64,000 nucleotides of DNA from Cyclobacteriaceae bacterium (GTDB taxonomy: Bacteria > Bacteroidota > Bacteroidia > Cytophagales > Cyclobacteriaceae): contig JAFIEV010000089.1 in the NCBI GenBank assembly GCA_020832305.1, forward strand, positions 62,001-126,000, given 5' to 3'. The translations under genes and the position numbers were made by a program. The notes beneath the pieces are model-generated. The model saw nothing but the letters and a program-made list of their open reading frames with translations, was not told where the DNA came from and made no database searches. Positions 9,263 to 18,468 of the stretch are shown piece after piece; position 1 is the first letter of the stretch; every line of letters begins with the position of its first letter.

Positions 9263-9274
9263 CAAAAAAACACT

Positions 9275-10294
9275 ATGTCAAGAATTATCCCTTTTGCGCT
9301 ATTGTTTCTTTTATTAGTACAATGCAATACAGCAAGAAAAGATGCTGTGGTAAATGTTTACACACATCGACATTATGATATCGATAAAGAGATTTTTGCG
9401 AAGTTCACTGAAGAAACAGGCATTCAGGTGAATGTTGTAAGTGCAAGTGCAGATGAATTAATTAAAAAAATGGAGTTGGAAGGCAGCCGGTCACCTGCGG
9501 ATGTATTAATTACTGTAGATGCCGGCAGACTGCAAAGGGCCAGAGAAATGGGATTGTTACAATCGGTGCAGTCTGAATACCTCAACAAAAACATACCGTC
9601 GAAATTTATTGATACAGACAATCAATGGTTTGGCCTTACATACAGAGCGAGAATAATTGTTTATAGCCTTGACCGTGTAGATCCTTCAGAAATTGAAACT
9701 TATGAAGGTCTTACTGATGAGAAATGGAAAGGAAGGGTGTTGGTACGCTCATCTGACAATATCTATAACCAATCCTTAATGGCATCTATGATAGTACATA
9801 AGGGTGAAGAACAAGCTTTGCAATGGGCTCAGGGTATTGTAGGTAACCTCGCCAGAGAGCCGAGGGGAAATGACAGGGATCAGGTGAAGGCTGTCGTTGC
9901 CGGTCAGGGAGATTTGGCTTTGGTGAATACCTATTATCTTGGCTTGATGGCGCAGTCTGAAATCGAGGAGGAGCAAAAAGTCTATAGCCAGATCGGAATT
10001 ATTTTTCCAAATCAAAAAGACAGAGGAACCCATATTAATTTAAGTGGGGCTGGCGTAGCTAAATACTCACCAAACAAAGAAAATGCTATTCGTTTTATAG
10101 AGTTTATGGCATCACCTGAGATACAAAAAGTCTTTGCAGGATCTAATCATGAATATCCGGTAGTTAAGAATATTGATTGGTCTGAAATAGTAAACTCCTG
10201 GGGTGAGTTTGTCGAGGATGAAATAAAACTTGAGTTACTGGGGCAATACAACAGAGATGCAGTGATGATTTTTGACAAGGCTGGCTGGAAGTAA
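9275..10294 (+). CDS. Fe(III) ABC transporter substrate-binding lipoprotein (FbpA/FutA family)
   Basis: A 339-residue protein that binds ferric iron outside the inner membrane for delivery to the permease. It carries a lipoprotein signal with Cys17 (LLLVQC). The mature part opens with VVNVYTHRHYDIDKEIFAKF, typical of the family, and holds the paired tyrosines of NTYYLGL that coordinate iron. Further family landmarks are LTYRARIIVYS, REPRGNDRDQVKAVVAGQGD and INLSGAGVAKYS. The stop TAA overlaps the next ATG by one base (10294), so translation of the permease is coupled. Start 9275 is preferred to TTG 9260, which falls within the promoter box. Confidence 0.92.
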   Translation: MSRIIPFALLFLLLVQCNTARKDAVVNVYTHRHYDIDKEIFAKFTEETGIQVNVVSASADELIKKMELEGSRSPADVLITVDAGRLQRAREMGLLQSVQSEYLNKNIPSKFIDTDNQWFGLTYRARIIVYSLDRVDPSEIETYEGLTDEKWKGRVLVRSSDNIYNQSLMASMIVHKGEEQALQWAQGIVGNLAREPRGNDRDQVKAVVAGQGDLALVNTYYLGLMAQSEIEEEQKVYSQIGIIFPNQKDRGTHINLSGAGVAKYSPNKENAIRFIEFMASPEIQKVFAGSNHEYPVVKNIDWSEIVNSWGEFVEDEIKLELLGQYNRDAVMIFDKAGWK

Positions 10295-11934
10295 TGTTTT
10301 TAAAAGCCATAAAAAATTTTAGAATACGTAAAAAAATAGATGTGTGGCAATTGGTGGCCTTTTTAAATACTGGCCTCATATTGTTACCGATTCTTACAAT
10401 CATATGGTTTTTATTAGATGGTCCTGGAGAGACATGGGAGCATCTGGCAGAAACAGTTTTGGCAGATTATATTCTTAATTCTTTAATCATCATAGCAGGT
10501 ACAGGTCTGATTAGTGTGATTTTGGGCATATCTACAGCCTGGGTTGTATCGACCTGCAAATTTCCAATGCGTAAGTTTTTTGAATGGTCTTTGGTATTAC
10601 CCCTGGCCATTCCTACTTATATTATTGCTTTTGCATATGCCGGTATTTTTGATTATACCGGGTCACTACAAACATTATTAAGAAATGCCGGGCTGGTCTT
10701 TGAATTGGATATTATGAATATTCAAGGTATAGTGTTTATTCTGGCGTTTGTCTTATATCCATATGTTTATGTTATAGCGCGGGCATCATTTCTTCAGCGT
10801 TCAAGGAGTATGCTGGAAGCAGGAAGGTTAATGGGGAGCAGCAGTTGGCGCACATTCTTTAAAATAAGTCTTCCGGTTGCCAGACCTGCAATAATCGGGG
10901 GCCTCAGTCTTGTGATTATGGAGGTATTAAACGATTATGGTGCGGTTAAGTATTATGGAGTAAATACCTTCACCACTGGTATTTTCAGGGCATGGTTTTC
11001 ATTGGGTGATATTAATGCGGCTGTATATCTCTCTGCATTGCTTATCGTTACCATTTTGATAGTTATGGGCATTGAAAGATGGCAACGTGGACAGGCACGA
11101 TTCGATGATGAAGGGCAAAAAAAAGGCAAACCTCCTGTCAGGTACAAGCTTAATTCCATGCAACAATTCCTAAGCTTTTTGATTTGCATTATACCTTTGG
11201 CTTTAGGTTTTGTATTTCCGGTTGTTCAGCTGACTATTTGGGCTGTTCAGAGTTTTGATAAAATCGTCACTACAAACTTTGTACAACTTATTTTAAATAG
11301 CTTTGGATTAGCCGCCATCAGTGCTGTGGTTTGCGTAATAATTTCCATAATTCTTATTTACAGTAACAGAATACACCAAAGCCTATGGATGAAAGGATTA
11401 ACTAAAACATCAACCATTGGATACAGCATCCCTGGGGCAGTAATTGCCGTTGGTATAATGATTCCTGTTTTGCGCTTAGATAAATTCATTACGCAATGGT
11501 TTGAAAATTTGCTGAACATTGAATTGGGGTTATTATTAACCGGAACTTTGTTTATACTGGTTTATGCATACACTGTTAGATTTCTTGCCGTTGCTTACAA
11601 TTCGGTTGATGCCGGATTTAAAAAAATACCTGAGGGATTGACCGAAGCATCAAGATCATTGGGAAAATCAACATTTATTACCCTGATTCGTGTAAATTTA
11701 CCTTTGCTAAAGGCCAGTGCCATAAGTGGTGCTTTGCTGGTTTTTGTGGATGTGCTTAAGGAATTGCCCTTGACATTGATTTTAAGACCCTTTAATTTTA
11801 GCACATTGGCGACACGTGCATTTGAACTTGCCAGTGATGAACGCATAGGGGAATCTGCAGGGCCTGCCTTAATTATTGTTTTTACAGGGATTCTGCCGGT
11901 AATTTTACTGAGCAGACTTGTTACAAAAAGTTAA
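10294..11934 (+). CDS. Fe(III) ABC transporter permease, FbpB family (fused two-domain)
   Basis: A 546-residue inner-membrane protein with about 12 hydrophobic segments in two homologous halves, each a binding-protein-dependent permease domain. Each half carries an EAA coupling loop for the ATPase: EAGRLMGSSSWRTFFKISLP (first half) and EASRSLGKSTFITLIRVNLP (second half). The fused arrangement is standard for FbpB/FutB, where one polypeptide does the work of a dimer. It is the second of three genes, overlapping the binding protein by one base and followed by the ATPase after 5 bases. Confidence 0.93.
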   Translation: MFLKAIKNFRIRKKIDVWQLVAFLNTGLILLPILTIIWFLLDGPGETWEHLAETVLADYILNSLIIIAGTGLISVILGISTAWVVSTCKFPMRKFFEWSLVLPLAIPTYIIAFAYAGIFDYTGSLQTLLRNAGLVFELDIMNIQGIVFILAFVLYPYVYVIARASFLQRSRSMLEAGRLMGSSSWRTFFKISLPVARPAIIGGLSLVIMEVLNDYGAVKYYGVNTFTTGIFRAWFSLGDINAAVYLSALLIVTILIVMGIERWQRGQARFDDEGQKKGKPPVRYKLNSMQQFLSFLICIIPLALGFVFPVVQLTIWAVQSFDKIVTTNFVQLILNSFGLAAISAVVCVIISIILIYSNRIHQSLWMKGLTKTSTIGYSIPGAVIAVGIMIPVLRLDKFITQWFENLLNIELGLLLTGTLFILVYAYTVRFLAVAYNSVDAGFKKIPEGLTEASRSLGKSTFITLIRVNLPLLKASAISGALLVFVDVLKELPLTLILRPFNFSTLATRAFELASDERIGESAGPALIIVFTGILPVILLSRLVTKS

Positions 11935-11939
11935 ATCAA

Positions 11940-13028
11940 ATGGCAGTACTGGAAATAAAAGGTTTGTACAAGAAATATTCACGGAAAGATGCCTGGGCCG
12001 TTAATAACATAGACTTAAGCGTACCAAAAGGTGAGTTATTAGCATTATTGGGAGAAAGTGGAAGTGGCAAAACAACATTACTTCGTTTAATTGCAGGATT
12101 TGAAGAGCCTGAAAAAGGTTCCATTCAAGTCGATGGAAGAGTTATCGTTAATGCTAATACCTACATCCCGCCAGAAAAAAGAAACATCGGAATGGTTTTT
12201 CAGGAGTATGCTCTTTTCCCTCATATGACCATTAATGAAAATATTCAATTTGGCTTGCATAAACTCAAACGGGCCGATCAAAAACGACGTACTGTTGAAG
12301 TATTAAAAATTGTGGGCTTGATGCCTTATGCTTCCCGTTACCCGCATCAGCTTTCCGGAGGACAACAGCAAAGGGCCGCCCTGGCAAGAGCACTCGCGCC
12401 AAATCCAAGTATGTTGCTGTTGGATGAGCCATTTAGTAACCTCGATGGGGTTTTAAAAGATCAGGTTAGAGAGGAACTGAAATACATCTTAAAAGAGACA
12501 AATACCACTGCCATTTTCGTAACCCATGATACAAAGGATGCACTTGCAACAGCCGATAGAATAGCGCTGCTTAAGGAAGGAAAAATTCAGCAAACCGGAA
12601 AACCTGAAGAATTATACCGGAAGCCTGTAAATATTTATACTGCCGGGTTTTTGGGAAAGGTAAATATTATTCAGGCATCAGTAAAAAATGACGGTTTTGA
12701 CTCTCAGGTTGGTTTTATACCATTTCCGGAAATCATGCAATACAAAGAAAAAGTTACCCTGGTGGTAAGACCTGAGCATCTTCATGCCGGGAACAGCCCT
12801 TCACACTTTATTAAAGGAAAAGTTGATTCTGTAAACTATTTTGGTGACAGTCTGTTTGTTACGGTCAAAGTTAGTAACGAAAAAGGAACCTGTAAATTGA
12901 TTTATAAATCAAGTTGTTCCTGTAGTTTTAGTATTGGGGAAAGCATACAATTAAAGCTTGATGTTTCTGAGATGCATTTATTAGATACTTGCTGGCCGGG
13001 TATTGTTCCAGGTGCTTTGGCTCAGTAA
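11940..13028 (+). CDS. Fe(III) ABC transporter ATP-binding protein, FbpC family
   Basis: A 362-residue ATPase that drives ferric iron uptake. Visible motifs are Walker A GESGSGKTT (38-46), Q-loop MVFQEYALFPHM, signature LSGGQQQR, Walker B MLLLDEP and H-loop FVTHD. After about residue 240 comes a regulatory/TOBE-like C-terminal domain, as in the FbpC/PotA group. It is last in the fbpABC-like operon. A Cys-rich stretch near the end (TCKLIYKSSCSCS) is unusual for this domain and could make it metal- or redox-sensitive, which is speculative. Confidence 0.93.
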   Translation: MAVLEIKGLYKKYSRKDAWAVNNIDLSVPKGELLALLGESGSGKTTLLRLIAGFEEPEKGSIQVDGRVIVNANTYIPPEKRNIGMVFQEYALFPHMTINENIQFGLHKLKRADQKRRTVEVLKIVGLMPYASRYPHQLSGGQQQRAALARALAPNPSMLLLDEPFSNLDGVLKDQVREELKYILKETNTTAIFVTHDTKDALATADRIALLKEGKIQQTGKPEELYRKPVNIYTAGFLGKVNIIQASVKNDGFDSQVGFIPFPEIMQYKEKVTLVVRPEHLHAGNSPSHFIKGKVDSVNYFGDSLFVTVKVSNEKGTCKLIYKSSCSCSFSIGESIQLKLDVSEMHLLDTCWPGIVPGALAQ

Positions 13029-13436
13029 ATTCCGTATTACTCCTTCCGCTCATTTTTGATGTATCAGCCATCCAAATATAATTTTATATTTTAAACGTTA
13101 GGCAAAATATTAGACCAACATCAAATATAAATATGTTATTTTATTTTGATTTGAGTCTATTTTTTATTCAAGATTGCAAAACTCAATTAAATGAATATTT
13201 GTTTTTTTCAATTTTATATTACCAAAATTATAGGCAGATTGCTATCCAATTGATGCCTCAAATTTATTTTTTATAACTAAAACGGGTTAAAGGTATTCCA
13301 TTTTATCTTTTTGATAATTTTTTATATTAATATTTGATCCGATAATATATTTTTAATACTGCCCTATTATAATTCAAATATTAAAAATAGGTTTGAGAAT
13401 ATATTATAATCATTTCAATCACTAATTATTTATGTT
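13029..13436 (+). other. 408-bp AT-rich intergenic region before susC
   Basis: No open frame of note and no RNA gene recognised. The region is very AT-rich with many A/T tracts. A TTTG at 13392-13395 could be a -33 box, but no TAnnTTTG sits at the proper distance, so I do not call a promoter. It probably holds the regulatory region of the SusC/SusD pair. Confidence 0.5.
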
Positions 13437-16400
13437 ATGCTAAAATCACTACCAGGCACATTTTTAATAATTTTGTGTGCATTTGGTCTGGCCTTGGGCC
13501 AGGGCAATGTTGTTACCGGAAAGGTAACTTCCGCAGCTGACGGTTCTCCTTTGCCCGGAGTTAACGTTATAGTAAAAGGGACATCTGTAGGTTCGATAAC
13601 AGATGTTGATGGTACTTATCAAATCAATGTACCGGCAAATGGCAGATTTTTGGTATTTAGCTACATTGGTTTTGTATCTGAAGAAATAGAAATTGCCAAT
13701 CGAAGTACGGTAAGCATGCAAATGTTTGCAGACATTCAAGAGCTCTCAGAGATTGTGGTTACCGCCTTTGGTGTAGAGCAGGAAAAAAAATCTCTTGGAT
13801 ATTCCGTTCAGGAAATCAAAGCAGATGCCATAGTAGAGGCGCAACAGCCTAATATTGTAAATGCGTTACAAGGTAAAATTGCCGGTGTGCAAATCAACAA
13901 TTCCGGAGGTGCACCCGGAGCATCTTCTATCATATTGATCAGAGGAGGTACTTCATTGAGCGGCAATAACCAACCCTTGTTTGTGGTTGATGGTATTCCG
14001 ATCGACAACAGTGCGCCCACAGGCCGTGGTGTTGGTTTAGGAGCTCAAAATACTGTTAACAGCAACAGGGGTATTGATATTAATCCTGAAGACATTGAAT
14101 CAATTACTGTACTCAAAGGTCCAGCTGCGGCCGTTTTGTATGGTTTGCGCGCTTCGGAAGGTGCTGTAATCGTTACGACAAAAAAGGGTAAGGCAGGACA
14201 AACGCGCATAAATTACGGTAATGCCTTTTCGTTTGATGTGGTAAATCGCTTACCTGAATTACAGAGCAGATATAAGCAAGGCATCGAAGGCGCTTTTAAC
14301 CAGGATGCCAGGGTATCTTGGGGACCTGAATTTGGACCAAATGATCAATTTTACGATAATCTAGGTAATTTCTTCAGGACGGCCAAAACACAAAGGCATG
14401 ATATTTCTGTTTCAGGGGGCACCGATCGTTCTACTTTTTTTGCATCAGTTGGCAGGTTTGATCAAAATGGTATAATAGAAAATACAAATTTTGAAAGAAC
14501 ATCTTTCAGGCTGTCTTCTGAAACCAAAGTTTCCAATAAGCTCAGGGTAGGTGGATCCGTAAATTATATAAATACCCAAAATTCTTTTGCATTGCAAGGG
14601 TCTGGTATTGCGGAAACAAATATAATTGGTGCAACAGGTGGTGGTGGTGGTGGTACCATGCGTGGTATCTACAACTGGCCTCAAAACGTTGATATGAGAG
14701 ATTATCTCAATCCAGATGGTACACAGCGAACCATAATTGGAACTGCGGCAGATGCTGCTTTTATCGATAATCCCTATTGGAGCATTCGCAATAATCCCAA
14801 TACAAGCAATGTTAATAGAATGATTGGCGTTGCCAGTATTAATTACGATCCATTTGATTTTCTAAATATTACCTATCGTGCAGGAACCGACTTTTTCAAT
14901 GAAGAGTTCAGAAGCGTAAGAGGTGTGGGAACGGTAATCGGAGGCGAAGAAAGAGGAGCCATTACAGAGAATGATGCTTTTAATCAGATTACAACGTCAA
15001 CACTTCTGGCTACTTTTAAAAAGTCATTTATCAACCAGTTTAATACAAGCTTTACGCTGGGACATAACGTTGAAATGGCAAGAAATGTTAACACCTATTG
15101 GTATGGCAGAAACTTTATTGCGCCAGGTTTTTCCAGCATTAACAATGTTGAGCAGGGAGATCGGGTTGTATCCCAAGGTGGATTCCAAAGAAGAATTGTC
15201 GGGGCTTTCGGTGACCTCAACCTTGACTGGAAATCCATTGTTTTTGTAAATGTAAGAGGCAGAAACGATTGGTCCTCTACCCTTCCTAAAAGTGCAAGAT
15301 CATTTTTCTATCCATCCTTCAGCACAGCTGTAGTTTTGACTGACCTATTCGATGAAATAGGTGTCAGCTCAGGAAACCGCAATACACTTTCTTTTGCCAA
15401 AATACGTGCTTCATGGACCCGCGTAGGTAAAGATGCCCCGCCACACGTACTTGGAAACCGGTTTTTTAATACCACGAATTCATTTACAGCCGCACCAAGA
15501 GGCTTTATTGTGGATACATATGCTTTTGGTAGTCCCGATTTGAGACCAGAATTTACCAATGCATTTGAAACTGGTTTTGATATACGCTTCTTTAACGGCA
15601 GACTGGGATTTGATTTTACATACTACAATATGCAAAGCGATGACCAGATTTTGTTTACTAGAGTACCTCCTACAGCCAGTTCATTCATCGCGTATCTCAA
15701 TGGAGGAAGAATTGATAATGAAGGTTTTGAAGTTATGATCAACGCCATACCGGTAAAAACTCCCAATTTTACATGGACAACCGATGTTAATTTATCCAGA
15801 AACACTTCTACCGTTGTAGAATTACCTGGTACCCTCGACAGGGTGGAGCAATCTGATGCATCTGTAGATGGATTTGTAGCACAGGGCGCTGGTTTTCTGG
15901 GGCAATCATTATTTGGTATTAATGGCGATGTCTGGAGAAGAAATGACCAGGGTCAGTTGCTTATCAACGCCCAGGGATATCCTCAAATCGATCCGATTAA
16001 ACACATAATTGGAGACAGGAACCCCGATTACCTAATAGGTATAACCAATATGTTAAACTATAAAAATTTTACACTCAGCTTTTTATGGGATATAAGAATT
16101 GGTGGTGATATTTATAATGCTACAGAAAATGCATTGGTAAGAAGTGGTCTCAGTCCAAAAACACTGGATAGAGGTAATACCGTAGTATTTGACGGTGTCG
16201 TTGCTACGACCGGTGAACCAAATACACGGGAAGTTGTACTTGATCAAAATTTCTATCAGTTGATTTACAGGGGGAATGGGCCGGAATTTGTTGAAGATGG
16301 CTCATGGTACAGATTGAGATATCTTACAGTAAGTTACAGAATGCCAAAGACCTTTTTGGAAAAAACCAATATCAAAGGACTTGAATTCTTTGCTACGGGC

Positions 16401-16553
16401 AGAAATTTAATTCTGTTTACCAATTATTCGGGTGTAGATCCGGAGGTAAGTTCCGGAGGTGCTGGTGTTGCAGGTACCGGCTCTATTGGCATGGACAATC
16501 TGGGCGTTCCGGCTACGAAGGGACTGGATCTTGGACTGAGATTCTCATTTTAA
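13437..16553 (+). CDS. SusC/RagA family TonB-dependent outer-membrane transporter
   Basis: A 1038-residue protein with a signal peptide (about 1-21), an N-terminal carboxypeptidase-regulatory-like beta domain (about 26-105, VTGKVTSAADGSPLPGVNV), a TonB plug (about 115-230; GGTSLSGNNQPLFVVDGIPI, SITVLKGPAAAVLYG) and a long C-terminal beta-barrel ending in F (DLGLRFSF). It would take up a nutrient ligand across the outer membrane, energised by TonB, with the SusD lipoprotein as lid. Five consecutive GGT codons (14637-14651) form a poly-Gly loop in the barrel. The substrate is not evident: the neighbours are an iron ABC importer upstream and a GH-A-like protein downstream. Confidence 0.95.
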   Translation: MLKSLPGTFLIILCAFGLALGQGNVVTGKVTSAADGSPLPGVNVIVKGTSVGSITDVDGTYQINVPANGRFLVFSYIGFVSEEIEIANRSTVSMQMFADIQELSEIVVTAFGVEQEKKSLGYSVQEIKADAIVEAQQPNIVNALQGKIAGVQINNSGGAPGASSIILIRGGTSLSGNNQPLFVVDGIPIDNSAPTGRGVGLGAQNTVNSNRGIDINPEDIESITVLKGPAAAVLYGLRASEGAVIVTTKKGKAGQTRINYGNAFSFDVVNRLPELQSRYKQGIEGAFNQDARVSWGPEFGPNDQFYDNLGNFFRTAKTQRHDISVSGGTDRSTFFASVGRFDQNGIIENTNFERTSFRLSSETKVSNKLRVGGSVNYINTQNSFALQGSGIAETNIIGATGGGGGGTMRGIYNWPQNVDMRDYLNPDGTQRTIIGTAADAAFIDNPYWSIRNNPNTSNVNRMIGVASINYDPFDFLNITYRAGTDFFNEEFRSVRGVGTVIGGEERGAITENDAFNQITTSTLLATFKKSFINQFNTSFTLGHNVEMARNVNTYWYGRNFIAPGFSSINNVEQGDRVVSQGGFQRRIVGAFGDLNLDWKSIVFVNVRGRNDWSSTLPKSARSFFYPSFSTAVVLTDLFDEIGVSSGNRNTLSFAKIRASWTRVGKDAPPHVLGNRFFNTTNSFTAAPRGFIVDTYAFGSPDLRPEFTNAFETGFDIRFFNGRLGFDFTYYNMQSDDQILFTRVPPTASSFIAYLNGGRIDNEGFEVMINAIPVKTPNFTWTTDVNLSRNTSTVVELPGTLDRVEQSDASVDGFVAQGAGFLGQSLFGINGDVWRRNDQGQLLINAQGYPQIDPIKHIIGDRNPDYLIGITNMLNYKNFTLSFLWDIRIGGDIYNATENALVRSGLSPKTLDRGNTVVFDGVVATTGEPNTREVVLDQNFYQLIYRGNGPEFVEDGSWYRLRYLTVSYRMPKTFLEKTNIKGLEFFATGRNLILFTNYSGVDPEVSSGGAGVAGTGSIGMDNLGVPATKGLDLGLRFSF

Positions 16554-16581
16554 TCTGATCAAAACTTTTAATTAATTGAAA

Positions 16582-18111
16582 ATGAAAAAAATATTTATAT
16601 TACTGGTTGTATTATCGGGACTCACGATAAGTGCATGTGACAATTTCCTCGATGTCAATGCCGATCCCAACAACCCGCAGTTTATACCTCTTGAAAACCG
16701 TATTATAGGGGCAATAACAATGACCAACGGTGCTTCGATGTGGCGGGCCGCCAGGGAAATTACTGCTGTTACTCAATATGCCGCGGCCGGTACAGCCACA
16801 AACGGCCCGGAAACATGGAGATTTACTGCCTCCTATTTCTTCTGGCAGAACGCTTATACCTGGGCCGTACCCAATTGTGTTGATATAGTGGTACAGGGAA
16901 AAGCTGAAGGCTCACCACACTTTGCAGGTGCCGGCAGAACCCTTGAAGCACTGAACTTTGGCATGCTTACCGATCAGCATGGTCGCATCGTGGTAAGTGA
17001 AGCTTATGATGGCGTTAGCCAGGTGAATCTTACACCAAAATTTGACGAGCAGGAATTTGTCTATCAGCAAATCATAGAAAAACTTGATGAGGCTATAGCA
17101 TTGTTTAATTCAACTGACAATGCGAAGAACCTGAATTTAGCCGGAGGGGATATTATGTACCAGGGTGATATAAATAAATGGAGAAGATTTGCCTATTCTT
17201 TAAAAGCCAGATATTTAAATCACCTTACAAAAAAGAGCGTTTACAATGCACAGGCTGTCATTCAGGCTTGTCAGAATGCTTTTAATGCAGATGGAATGGA
17301 TGCAGAATTTCCTTACCTTATCGGTGGAGCTGCCACTGAAGCCAACCCCTGGTCAGAAATTGGATTTGGTGGTTTTACCAGTCCTACCAACCCAAGGTAC
17401 TTTTCATTTACACAATTTTTTGTGGATGTTATGAAAACCCTGCCGGTCACCAATGATCCTTACACCGACCCGAGAATCGGCATTATCATGAACCCGGCTC
17501 CCTCGGATGGTGAATTCAGAGGACTTATTCCCGGAGAAGGTGTTCCAGGTGGACGCGTAGGGACCGGCCCTTTCATCAATGGTGATAATTATGGCAGAAT
17601 GACCGGAGGCTTTTATTCTAAAGGTGACTCACCTTTTCCTTTCATTACCTATTCTGAAGTAAAACTTATAGAAGCAGAAGCCAGACTCAGGTCAGGTGAT
17701 AAAGCTGGTGCGTTGGCAGCGTATGAAGAAGGAATTAAAGCCAATATGAGAAGATTGGGTGTGCCTGCCGATGAAATTACAAATTATTGGAATGCAGTTG
17801 TAGCCAATGGGCTTAGCTCTCATTTTGATAATCTTACCAACGGGTTGAGCCATATTATGCGTCAAAAATACATTACGCAGGTATTTAATCCTGAGACCTG
17901 GGTGGATATGCGCAGAATGGATTACAGCCAGGCTATTTATGGTCCCTCCCTGAGAAGGCCTTCAAACCTTAATCCATTATTTCAGGAAGGAGAATGGATA
18001 AGGGCTATGATTTATGAAGGTAATGAAGCCGTAAGAAATGGCGACAATGTGGGAAATAATAATCCTGAAGTTCGTCTTAAAACACCAGTATGGTGGGATA
18101 CCGCTGATTAA
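16582..18111 (+). CDS. SusD/RagB family lipoprotein (SusD_2-like)
   Basis: A 509-residue outer-membrane lipoprotein that pairs with the preceding SusC and captures ligand at the cell surface. The lipobox ends at Cys19 (LTISAC). The mature start DNFLDVNADPNNPQ and the segments FAYSLKARYLNHL and FITYSEVKLIEAEA (TPR-like helices) are typical of the SusD_2 branch. I use ATG 16582. A TTG two codons earlier (16576) is in frame but unnecessary. It lies 28 bases after the susC stop and is followed at once by a hairpin terminator, so the transcription unit appears to end here. Confidence 0.92.
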   Translation: MKKIFILLVVLSGLTISACDNFLDVNADPNNPQFIPLENRIIGAITMTNGASMWRAAREITAVTQYAAAGTATNGPETWRFTASYFFWQNAYTWAVPNCVDIVVQGKAEGSPHFAGAGRTLEALNFGMLTDQHGRIVVSEAYDGVSQVNLTPKFDEQEFVYQQIIEKLDEAIALFNSTDNAKNLNLAGGDIMYQGDINKWRRFAYSLKARYLNHLTKKSVYNAQAVIQACQNAFNADGMDAEFPYLIGGAATEANPWSEIGFGGFTSPTNPRYFSFTQFFVDVMKTLPVTNDPYTDPRIGIIMNPAPSDGEFRGLIPGEGVPGGRVGTGPFINGDNYGRMTGGFYSKGDSPFPFITYSEVKLIEAEARLRSGDKAGALAAYEEGIKANMRRLGVPADEITNYWNAVVANGLSSHFDNLTNGLSHIMRQKYITQVFNPETWVDMRRMDYSQAIYGPSLRRPSNLNPLFQEGEWIRAMIYEGNEAVRNGDNVGNNNPEVRLKTPVWWDTAD

Positions 18112-18132
18112 TTCCTTTATGAGGGAATTTTT
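18110..18132 (+). terminator. Hairpin terminator overlapping the susD stop
   Basis: AATTCCT and AGGGAATT form a short stem that includes the last two bases of the susD stop codon, followed by a short T run. A much larger inverted repeat follows 20 bases later. Confidence 0.5.
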
Positions 18133-18151
18133 GGCGGTTTAATAATAATTT

Positions 18152-18221
18152 AAAAACCTTTAGTAAACGTTTAAACTGATAAGTCATTTTGGTTTATCAG
18201 AGGCGTTTACTGAAGGTTTTT
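18152..18221. repeat. 70-bp imperfect inverted repeat downstream of susD
   Basis: The left arm begins AAAAACCTTTAGTAAACG and the right arm is nearly its reverse complement (CGTTTACTGAAGGTTTTT), with an inner CTGATAA/TTATCAG pairing. The A run on one side and T run on the other make it work as a terminator in either direction. The remaining 247 bases to the aminotransferase start (18469) show no convincing gene. A 72-codon frame at 18345-18563 overlaps that start and is not supported. Confidence 0.7.
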
Positions 18222-18468
18222 AATTTTAAAGTATTCGCGTAATGCAACATCTATAAATCCTTCCAGAATACCAGTTTTTTCATCCCTACTTGCAGAATTT
18301 TATCAGAATATATTCAAATAGTTAAAACTTATAAATTTATATTTATGTGGACTACAATAAGTTTTACTGGGGGCATTCCTGTTTTATTCAAAAGGATATC
18401 AAACCTTTATGTTTTTACTCAGGTTACAGATAAGGCTTCTTTTACCCAAATAATTCAATTACAGGCAT

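Noticed and set aside
9260-9274. TTG start extending the iron-binding protein by five residues
   Set aside because: The TTG is the end of a perfect -7 promoter box, and the ATG at 9275 gives a normal lipoprotein signal.
14637-14651. (GGT)5 microsatellite in susC as a phase-variation site
   Set aside because: A trinucleotide change would add or remove Gly without shifting frame, so it cannot switch expression.
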